From: Parcubacteria group bacterium GW2011_GWA2_38_13b
GTDB lineage: Bacteria; Patescibacteriota; Minisyncoccia; GWA2-38-13b
Reading direction: 5' to 3'
DNA length: 37,061 nucleotides
NCBI GenBank assembly: GCA_000992445.2
Contig: LBUF02000018.1
Location: 1-37,061, forward strand
This document shows, in pieces, positions 15,122 to 21,756 of the stretch (the stretch's first letter is position 1; each line of letters begins with the position of its first letter). Both the position numbers and the translations under genes were made by a program. The notes beneath the pieces are model-generated. The model was not told where the DNA came from, did not search any database, and was given only the letters and a program-made list of their open reading frames with translations.

Positions 15122-16528
15122 TCAAAACGCTTTTTCCAGTAATCCTGCCGTCACATGAGAACCAACGCCGGCGTGGGATATCCATAGGGCCTTTTTGGCG
15201 TTCGGCACCTGGAGCGATTTCCAGTCATTGGGTTTTTGTCTTGGTTTTCCTTTATATTCTCCAACATCTGCCCATTCATTCCATATTTTGGGATCACCGT
15301 GGAATTTATCGTATTTGTTCTGAATTTGCCATAAACATTCTATTCCTTGGAAAATTCCAGTCGCGCCGACGGCATGCATTGTCCCTAAAAGACCGCCGGA
15401 AAGATTAGATGGACATTTTCCGCCGAAATAAGCGTCCCCCGATTCTATATAATCGGTTTCTTTGCCATAAGGGCGTAATCCTATGTCACCATAAGTTTGT
15501 AAGTCAGAAATAGTGAAAGCATCGTGAAGTTCAACTAAATCTAAATCTTCAAGGGGATTTTTTATTCCAGCCATTCCGTATGTCATATAAGCCGCGAAAC
15601 GCGCCGCCAAGAAACTTTCAAATCCCGGCCAACGGCCGTTTTGCGCGGTCATTTCTCTTAGTAATTTATCATACATTCCCGGTTCTTCGTGGGGAAGCAG
15701 GGGAATATCCATGTGCCTTCTGTCGGCTACGCGCAAAGTGTGTGTTCCGCCGGCAATATAAAGGCGGCAAGGTTTATCGCTTAATTTGTAGGCCAGTTCT
15801 TCGTTGCAAAGAAGCATTGATGCGGCTCCCACGCTCATAGCGCAACATTCCAAGACCCTTAACGGATCGCAGATAATTTTTCCCGCGAGCACTTCTTCAA
15901 TTGTGTGTTTTCCGCTTTGTTGGGCGTAGGGAGAATAATAAGCGTAAAGCCGGTTTTTAACCGCGATTTTTGCTCGGGTTACTTCGGAAACTTTATACAT
16001 TTCTGTAAATCGCCGCGCCATAGGAGCGTAATAAGCGGCATACATTCTGGCAAGTCGTGTTTCAAAATCTTTGCAAGCTGCTGTGGAAATATAAAAATTT
16101 CCGGTTTTAGTATCTACTTCATCCATTCTTTCCCATCCCATAGCGAGGGCGCAATCGGCATATCCGGAAGCGATTGCCATTGCAGCGGTTAAAATAGTAC
16201 TTCCTCCGGTAGCTCCGCCGGTTTTCACGCCGATATTCGGCAAAGGATCAAGTCCTAAATAATCATGAACTTTCGCTTCGCATAAAAGTTGGTCTTGAAA
16301 ATGGTCGGCAAATTCTCCGTAAGCGGCAAAATTCAGCAATCCTTTTATGTCTTTTAAGGACATTTTCAGGTCGTTTTCCTGCATCATTTGCCGGAATGCT
16401 ATGGCACAGAGTTCTTCAAGTTTGTATTCCGGAAATTTTTTCCTAAAAGGCGTTAGTCCGCCCGCTACGACATAAACCGGTCGTTGCCATTTTGGGATTC
16501 TTAAATTTCTTTTTCCAAATTTAATCAC
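15122..16528 (-). CDS. Thiolase-superfamily protein lacking the nucleophilic cysteine (DUF35-associated; possible retro-aldolase)
   Basis: A 468-residue protein of the SCP-x/archaeal thiolase clade. The N-terminal half contains VKTGGATGGSTILTAAMAIA; standard members have Cys where this protein has Gly105 (C-A-T-G becomes G-A-T-G), so ordinary Claisen thiolysis through an acyl-Cys is doubtful. The C-terminal half keeps ELHDAFTISD and HAVGATGIFQ (the thiolase HDAF and H-x-x-G-A-T-G sites). Known Cys-less, DUF35-bound relatives include Ltp2, a retro-aldolase that releases propionyl-CoA from steroid side chains. Start GTG 16528 with AAAGGAG about 11 bp upstream. Order: synthetase, this gene, DUF35, acyl-CoA dehydrogenase. 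Aldolase function is a hypothesis. Confidence 0.8.
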   Translation of the reverse strand: MIKFGKRNLRIPKWQRPVYVVAGGLTPFRKKFPEYKLEELCAIAFRQMMQENDLKMSLKDIKGLLNFAAYGEFADHFQDQLLCEAKVHDYLGLDPLPNIGVKTGGATGGSTILTAAMAIASGYADCALAMGWERMDEVDTKTGNFYISTAACKDFETRLARMYAAYYAPMARRFTEMYKVSEVTRAKIAVKNRLYAYYSPYAQQSGKHTIEEVLAGKIICDPLRVLECCAMSVGAASMLLCNEELAYKLSDKPCRLYIAGGTHTLRVADRRHMDIPLLPHEEPGMYDKLLREMTAQNGRWPGFESFLAARFAAYMTYGMAGIKNPLEDLDLVELHDAFTISDLQTYGDIGLRPYGKETDYIESGDAYFGGKCPSNLSGGLLGTMHAVGATGIFQGIECLWQIQNKYDKFHGDPKIWNEWADVGEYKGKPRQKPNDWKSLQVPNAKKALWISHAGVGSHVTAGLLEKAF

Positions 16529-16536
16529 CTTTTCAC

Positions 16537-18549
16537 TTACTCCTTTCTTTTGCAGGCAATAATTTTTATCATATTCAGTAATTCTATTTCTTGTAATACG
16601 CTCGGGTTCTCAATGGACGAAATGTCGTCAATTTTTTCGTGCAAATAAACTTTTTTTATCAATTTACGCGGAATTTTTCCGGAACGGGTTTTTGGCAATG
16701 CCGAAATAAAATAAATATTGTCCGGACAAAGAATTTTTCCGAGTTTTTCAGAAACGTATTTTTTTAACAATTCTTCGGCGGTTTCTTCTCCGGTTAATTT
16801 CGGCCATCGGACAGAAAAACAAACAAAGCATATTATTTTTTCTCCTTTTAATTCGTCGGGTATGCCGATAGCCACTGCTTCTTTCACTGATTCGTTGCTC
16901 ATTAAACATTCTTCTATTTCCGACGGACCAACGCGTCGGCCGGAAACTTTAATTACATCATCTGATCGTCCGTAAAGAAACCAAGAATCATCTTCGTCAA
17001 TTTTGACTAAATCGCCGTGATGCCAGATGCTTTTCCGGCGTGAAGAATATTTCCAGTGGGAAAAATAAGTTTCAATATACCGTTCTTTGTCGTTGTCGCC
17101 GATAAAACCTTTAGTCATTGAAGGAAATGGCTTTTTGCAAACCAAATGTCCTGTTTCGCCGCGTATCGACTTTCCCGTGTCGTCAAAAACATCAATATCC
17201 ATTCCAAGTCCCGGTCCTCCAAGAGCGCAGGGTTTAAGCGGCATTATTGGGAGAGGGGAAAGAAAGCATCCGAAAATTTCCGTTCCGCCGGAAATATTGA
17301 TTATCGGACATTTTTCTCCGCCGATATTTTTAAAATACCAAAGGTATGATTCTTTGTCCCACGATTCGCCGGTTGATCCGAGTATCCTTAAATATGACAA
17401 GTTATGTTCGCGCAAAAATTCATTACCGAAGTTTTTTAACATTCGTATCGCCGTTGGCGCAATCCCAAAAGTATTAACTTTGTATTTTTCAATAATTTCA
17501 AAAAGGCGATGATGATTAGGCCAATCGGGTTTTCCTTCAAAAATAACATAAGTTCCTCCAAGGCATTGGACGCCGATTATTTCCCATGGCGCCATCATCC
17601 ATCCCAAATCGGTATACCAAAAGAAAACATCTTTTTCTTTATAATCAAAATAGTATTTTATTTCTTTCGCGGTTTGAGTTAACGCGCCGGCGTGAGTATG
17701 TATTACGCCTTTTGGTTTTCCGGTTGTTCCGGAAGTGAATAGGATTAAGGCGGGATGTTCCGAATCAAGAATGGCTGTTTTTGTTGTTTTTATGTCAGCA
17801 CCGAGTTTGATAAAATCGTCCCAAAAAATATCGCGTTTTTCGTCCATTTCCGTTTTTTTGTTGAGTCGTTTAATGACAACGATTTTTTTAAGCGTAGTAA
17901 TGATTTTAACCGCTTCATTGATTTTATTTTTCAATTCAATTTGTTTGCCGCGAAGCGGGAACCCATCGCTCGTAAAAAGAATTTTCGCTTCCGCGATTTT
18001 TAGCCGTTCCGCCAGCGCTTGCGGTCCGAATCCGGACATAATCGGAAGCGCGACGGCTCCGATTTTCATAGCCGCGAACATCGCAATAATCGTTTCCGGC
18101 GTAAACGACATATAAATTCCCACGACATCGTTTTTGCTAATGCCGGATTTTACCAAAGATTTGGCAATAGAATTTACTTTGTCGTACAGTTCTTTATAGG
18201 AAATTTTTTTTGAAATTCCATCATCGCTTTCCCAATAAAAAGCGGTTTTATCGCCGTTTCCGTCGCGAATATGGCGGTCAAGGCAGTTGTGAACGATGTT
18301 GATTTTTCCATCCAAAAACCAGCGCGTCCACGGCATACCGTTTGTGTCATCGTAAAGCGCGCGATATTTTTTAAACCATTCAATTTTTAGGTCTTTAACG
18401 CAGGCGTTCCAGAACCATTTAATGTCGTCAGTGGAACGTTTTATGAGCTCCTGATATGTTTTGATTTTCCATCTTTTCATAAATAGCGCGATATTGCTTT
18501 TATTCAAATAGTCGCCATGCGGCTGCCAAATAAAGTCGTTTTCTTTCAT
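16537..18549 (-). CDS. AMP-forming acyl-CoA synthetase, acetyl-CoA-synthetase-like with altered acyl pocket
   Basis: A 670-residue adenylate-forming enzyme that activates a carboxylic acid to its CoA ester. Motifs present: FTSGTTGKPKGVIHTH (P-loop), TDLGWMMAPWEIIG, GDLVKIDEDDSWFLYGRSDD (A7/A8) and PKTRSGKIPRKLI with the catalytic Lys. The N-terminal ACS-type cap (NCLDRHI) supports the acetyl/propionyl/acetoacetyl-CoA synthetase clade. In acetyl-CoA synthetase the acyl pocket is closed by Trp414 of TWWQTE; the equivalent here reads ISGGTE, so Trp is replaced by Gly and a larger acid is expected. ATG 18549 follows GGAGGAAAT and is preferred to the upstream TTG. First gene of its operon. Confidence 0.88.
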   Translation of the reverse strand: MKENDFIWQPHGDYLNKSNIALFMKRWKIKTYQELIKRSTDDIKWFWNACVKDLKIEWFKKYRALYDDTNGMPWTRWFLDGKINIVHNCLDRHIRDGNGDKTAFYWESDDGISKKISYKELYDKVNSIAKSLVKSGISKNDVVGIYMSFTPETIIAMFAAMKIGAVALPIMSGFGPQALAERLKIAEAKILFTSDGFPLRGKQIELKNKINEAVKIITTLKKIVVIKRLNKKTEMDEKRDIFWDDFIKLGADIKTTKTAILDSEHPALILFTSGTTGKPKGVIHTHAGALTQTAKEIKYYFDYKEKDVFFWYTDLGWMMAPWEIIGVQCLGGTYVIFEGKPDWPNHHRLFEIIEKYKVNTFGIAPTAIRMLKNFGNEFLREHNLSYLRILGSTGESWDKESYLWYFKNIGGEKCPIINISGGTEIFGCFLSPLPIMPLKPCALGGPGLGMDIDVFDDTGKSIRGETGHLVCKKPFPSMTKGFIGDNDKERYIETYFSHWKYSSRRKSIWHHGDLVKIDEDDSWFLYGRSDDVIKVSGRRVGPSEIEECLMSNESVKEAVAIGIPDELKGEKIICFVCFSVRWPKLTGEETAEELLKKYVSEKLGKILCPDNIYFISALPKTRSGKIPRKLIKKVYLHEKIDDISSIENPSVLQEIELLNMIKIIACKRKE

Positions 18550-18582
18550 ATTTCCTCCGTATTGATTTTTCAAATAACTTTT

Positions 18583-18624
18583 ATTGTATCTTAAAAATTA
18601 ACCCAAATTAACCGTATTGTCAAA
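18583..18624 (-). promoter_or_regulatory. Candidate promoter(s) for the acyl-CoA synthetase operon
   Basis: On the minus strand, TTAATT (18611-18606) and TACAAT (18588-18583) are 17 bp apart, about 35 bp before ATG 18549. A consensus TTGACA (18624-18619) lies just upstream and could serve an alternative start with TAATTT 17 bp further on. Confidence 0.45.
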
Positions 18625-18656
18625 CTATTTTTGTTATGCAAAAATGTTGTCAAATG

Positions 18657-18687
18657 AAAAACTCGTTGTTGAACAACGAGTTTTTTT
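18657..18687 (-). terminator. Rho-independent terminator after the second hydratase
   Basis: A near-perfect palindrome with arms AACTCGTTGTT/AACAACGAGTT within A and T tracts, right after the stop of the minus-strand hydratase gene at 18692. It insulates this operon from the synthetase operon. Confidence 0.8.
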
Positions 18688-18691
18688 CTTT

Positions 18692-19579
18692 TTAATCAAT
18701 AAAAAGCGGTTCGCGCTTTTCCAGAAATGATCCTATGCCCTCATGAGCGTCCTGATAAATAAATGTTTCTGAAAATATTTGCCGTTCATATTTCAACCCG
18801 TCTTCAATAATAAAGTTCGGCTGATCGTTCATTAATATTTTATCTATCATTTTTTCGGCAAATCGGGAATAGTGGCGATTTCTGGAAGCAGCTATCAGTT
18901 TTTCTCTTTTTTTTCTTTTTTCCTTTGAATCAAGCGAATCTTTTTTGATTCCATCGATCAAGCCCATTTCAAAGGCTTCATCGGCGTCAAAGAAGCTGCC
19001 AGTTTTCATATAATGCGTGAATTTTTCTTTATCAATTTTATTTTTGAACAATTTCCACCATTGCGTTCCGCCCCACCCGGGAATTAATCCGAGAGTTGTC
19101 TCCGGCAGACCAAAAATCGTGCTTGAAGAAGCTATTCTTTTGTGGCAAGCCATTGCCAATTCCCAGCCGCCGCCAAGAGCGAAGCCGTTAATAATGGCAA
19201 TTGCTTCTTCTTTCAATCTTGGGCATTGATTGATAAGGAGCAATGTTTCTTGTCCTAATTTGGAAAAATAATATGCTCTATCTCTTGCCATTTTTTCCGG
19301 TTTAAACCATAGCATATCGCTGAATTCTTTGATATTTGCGCCAGCCGCGAAATCTTTCCCGAATCCTTTGATGTAAATTTTATTTATAATTTCGTTGCAG
19401 AAAATCCGATTTTTATTAAAATGGTAGAGAAAATTATACAGTTCATCCATTAAATCTCTGCACAAAACAGGGATAACCATCTGCCGTTCGACATCGAATG
19501 TTTTATCGATGCCTAAAAATAAAATGTGTAAATTTTTATCGCTGTCAATACCGCATTCTACATATTTAGTTTTCATCAT
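18692..19579 (-). CDS. Enoyl-CoA hydratase (crotonase superfamily), paralogue 2
   Basis: A 295-residue crotonase-fold protein, clearly a paralogue of the hydratase at 5573-6460. Both share the long N-terminal segment (here FLGIDKTFDVERQ), the oxyanion segment FAAGADIKEF and the same tail (EGIGSFLEKREP). Both catalytic glutamates are present, in GGGWELAMACHKRIA and LPETTLGLIPGWGGTQ, so hydratase activity is expected. A basic insertion (KEKRKKREK) lies near residue 220. Two ATGs in tandem follow AAAGGAAG; either could start. Third gene of the TIM-barrel/PanB-like operon. It probably acts on a different enoyl-CoA from paralogue 1; the substrate cannot be read from sequence. Confidence 0.88.
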   Translation of the reverse strand: MMKTKYVECGIDSDKNLHILFLGIDKTFDVERQMVIPVLCRDLMDELYNFLYHFNKNRIFCNEIINKIYIKGFGKDFAAGANIKEFSDMLWFKPEKMARDRAYYFSKLGQETLLLINQCPRLKEEAIAIINGFALGGGWELAMACHKRIASSSTIFGLPETTLGLIPGWGGTQWWKLFKNKIDKEKFTHYMKTGSFFDADEAFEMGLIDGIKKDSLDSKEKRKKREKLIAASRNRHYSRFAEKMIDKILMNDQPNFIIEDGLKYERQIFSETFIYQDAHEGIGSFLEKREPLFID

Positions 19580-19616
19580 TTCACTTCCTTTAACGCAGAA
19601 ATGTTTTCTTTGAAGA

Positions 19617-20546
19617 TTATTTTTTTAACATTTTTTGTAGTTTTTCGTATTCGCCAGGTTTCATAGAATAAATATGTTTTTCTTCCGGGAATTTGCATTG
19701 CTTAATATCGCTAACATATTCTTTGTATGCCTCTCCCGCCAAATAAGCGAATCCGGAGTTTTTGATTTTTTGTTGCATAGTTTTTTTTAGATACAGTGAT
19801 ATATATTCAGACGTCATATAACATTTAATAAATTTTATCTTAAATAAATTAAAACTTTCAAGTATATCGCAGGAAAGCAATAATTGTCCGTCGCATTTGC
19901 GTCCGGCGCCGATGCTGAAAACCGGTATTTTTAACTTTTTTGTTATCATCTCAGCGCATTCTTCGGTGACCTTTTCCAATAATATCGCGAACGCGCCGGC
20001 TTTTTCCAGCGCTTTGGCGTCTGTAAGTAATGCGATTGTTTCTTCCGCTGTTTCACCGTAAACCGTTCCCCATTTATCTTCGGGGATTGTTTGCGGGGTA
20101 AGTCCGATATGACCCATTACTTTTATGCCATAGTCAGTAATAGCTTTTACTTGGTCGGCCATTTTAATTCCGCCTTCAAGTTTTATGGCGTCGCAACCGG
20201 CTTCGTCTATAAAACGTTTCGCTTTAAAGATTCCCTCTACTATATCCCTGTCATCTTTTCCGCCGTAAGCGCCTTCGGGCATATCGCCAACTATAAAAGT
20301 TTCCGGAGCGCCCATTCGTACGGCTCTTGCGTGTTTAAGCATACAGTTCATTGTTGGAGGATTAGTCGCGGTGCTTTTTTCTCCGTAAATCGCCATATTT
20401 ACCGAATCGCCGACTAAGATCCAGTCAATTTTTGCTTTTTCCGCTTGTCGCGCCATCCAATTTTCATACAAAACAACGGCCGCGATCGGTTCATTTTTTG
20501 CTTTCATTTCCCGAAAATCTTCAATCGTTAATTTCTTTTTTTCCAT
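19617..20546 (-). CDS. Ketopantoate hydroxymethyltransferase-like protein (PanB family)
   Basis: A 309-residue TIM-barrel protein of the PanB family. The expected metal and catalytic residues are in place: VGDSVNMAIYGE, VGDMPEGAYGG, DAIKLEGG, and the catalytic Glu in ILLEKVTEE, with GHIGLTPQ and IGAGRKCDGQ between and after them. Canonical PanB adds a hydroxymethyl group from methylene-THF to 2-ketoisovalerate for pantothenate. Its C-terminus (after residue 225) is longer and divergent from PanB, and no panC, panD or panE is nearby. It sits in a catabolic operon with a hydratase, so a different aldol or retro-aldol reaction is possible. ATG 20546 follows GAGG; a GTG at 20552 is an alternative. 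Confidence 0.8.
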   Translation of the reverse strand: MEKKKLTIEDFREMKAKNEPIAAVVLYENWMARQAEKAKIDWILVGDSVNMAIYGEKSTATNPPTMNCMLKHARAVRMGAPETFIVGDMPEGAYGGKDDRDIVEGIFKAKRFIDEAGCDAIKLEGGIKMADQVKAITDYGIKVMGHIGLTPQTIPEDKWGTVYGETAEETIALLTDAKALEKAGAFAILLEKVTEECAEMITKKLKIPVFSIGAGRKCDGQLLLSCDILESFNLFKIKFIKCYMTSEYISLYLKKTMQQKIKNSGFAYLAGEAYKEYVSDIKQCKFPEEKHIYSMKPGEYEKLQKMLKK

Positions 20547-20553
20547 ATTCACC

Positions 20554-21516
20554 TCATTTTATGATAGGAATTTTTAAATCCGCCGGCGCCCAGTCGGAAA
20601 TCTTAAAATTCGTGCCGTATTTTTCATTGCCTTTATTTACATTTTCAATAATTTGCCGCGCCGCTTCCACCGTCCCTAGCTTATGTTCCAGTAATTCATT
20701 TTGCGGGAAATCCGGAGCATACATTTTAAGCGCCGGACCTGGTTCGTCTTTGAAGTAAACGGGCGAAGCCACTTTGACTATTTCATATGCTTCTTCAATT
20801 CTGTTGTTTCCGCCCCATTCATCAAATATTCTTGAATGAATGTCCAATGGAAAATCGTCAAAACAATGACGAATTTCGCCGATCTGTTCTACGGTTAAAT
20901 CGGTTATCGGATTCATTGTTACGCCAAAAACAGGCAATTCATCGCAATAGAAATTTCGTATTAAACTTAATACCAAATCGGCATCGGCCGGATTGGCGTT
21001 TCCGTCAAAAACGGAAAGTTTTAAAACTATGTCTTTGGGAAAACATTCCATATAAGCGCATTTCATTAAACTATTCAGCATACCTTTGCGCCAAATTAAA
21101 AATCCGCGAAAACCCAAACTATATAAGTACATTATATCGTCGAAATAATCTTTTGTTGCATCCTGTCCTCTCCAGCTCATCCCGGAAATTATTCCTTGCG
21201 GCGATTTTGCTTGAATGGCCGTATTCTGATAAGTTGGTCGCGTAAACGGCGTCATAATGACTTCAATCCCGTAATCCGCGCCGATTTTGGCGAATTCACG
21301 GAGTTCTCGTTCTTTATAAAAACCGCATAAAATTTTATTATTCATCATAGAATTTTTTCTCGGCACTCCTGCTCCTCGGACACAGCAAATCGCTTTGTGC
21401 CACGGTATTTTTGCTTGTTTAAACGCCTTGGCGGTTTTTAAAAATATATCCGCGCTCTCAATGCCGCTCGTTTCAACTCTATAATGCGCGCCATCAGGAA
21501 AAGTATATCTAACCAT
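20554..21516 (-). CDS. TIM-barrel-like protein, possibly U32-peptidase-related; function unknown
   Basis: A 320-residue protein whose alternating strands and helices suggest a TIM barrel: YGIEVIMTPFTRP, FRGFLIWRKGML, DIVLKLSVFDGNANPADADL, PVFGVTMNPITDLTVEQIGE, FPLDIHSRIFDEWGG and SPVYFKDEPGPALKMY. The pattern, especially the D-L-T-V-E-Q-I strand end and the N-P-A-D/A-D motif, recalls proteins annotated as U32 peptidase-like, but I cannot confirm a catalytic site. AAGGAGG precedes ATG. It is the first gene of an operon with the PanB-like enzyme (next stop/start 5-8 bp apart), so the two probably act in one pathway. No beta-keto acid cleavage enzyme signature is visible. Confidence 0.6.
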   Translation of the reverse strand: MVRYTFPDGAHYRVETSGIESADIFLKTAKAFKQAKIPWHKAICCVRGAGVPRKNSMMNNKILCGFYKERELREFAKIGADYGIEVIMTPFTRPTYQNTAIQAKSPQGIISGMSWRGQDATKDYFDDIMYLYSLGFRGFLIWRKGMLNSLMKCAYMECFPKDIVLKLSVFDGNANPADADLVLSLIRNFYCDELPVFGVTMNPITDLTVEQIGEIRHCFDDFPLDIHSRIFDEWGGNNRIEEAYEIVKVASPVYFKDEPGPALKMYAPDFPQNELLEHKLGTVEAARQIIENVNKGNEKYGTNFKISDWAPADLKIPIIK

Positions 21517-21542
21517 ATTTCCTCCTTCGGAATAAAAGATTT

Positions 21543-21572
21543 CCCGTCCGAGACGGGTCAGCCCTGGGCTGA
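21543..21572. promoter_or_regulatory. Two adjacent GC-rich palindromes in the divergent intergenic region
   Basis: CCCGTC-CGA-GACGGG (21543-21557) is directly followed by TCAGCCC-T-GGGCTGA (21558-21572). They stand out in AT-rich surroundings, 27 bp upstream of the minus-strand TIM-barrel gene and inside the leader it shares with the divergent mutase operon. They could be operators or leader hairpins; function is inferred. Confidence 0.4.
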
Positions 21573-21647
21573 AAAAATAAATCCATTAACAGCATAATTT
21601 TTCAATGAACCATTCGTATCGTTTTTTCTACCATAGTTTAACCGTTA

Positions 21648-21675
21648 TTGCAATATTCAGGCACGCATTTAATAT
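21648..21675 (+). promoter_or_regulatory. Candidate promoter of the mutase-ETF-thiolase operon
   Basis: TTGCAA (21648-21653) and TAATAT (21670-21675) are 16 bp apart and 81 bp upstream of ATG 21757. AAGGAG at 21741-21746 is the ribosome site. Confidence 0.45.
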
Positions 21676-21756
21676 GGACAAGAGCGATTGTTTGTGATAA
21701 AAAATAAGGTCAAGTGATTTTGTTTTTTTGACAATCAAATAAGGAGAAATACGGAA

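Noticed and set aside
15122-16528. Ordinary acetyl-CoA acetyltransferase
   Set aside because: The nucleophilic Cys is Gly; a complete thiolase is encoded elsewhere (26221-27447).
20554-21516. Beta-keto acid cleavage enzyme (BKACE) as identity of the TIM-barrel gene
   Set aside because: The expected metal-binding HxH and N-terminal T-G-A signatures are not visible.
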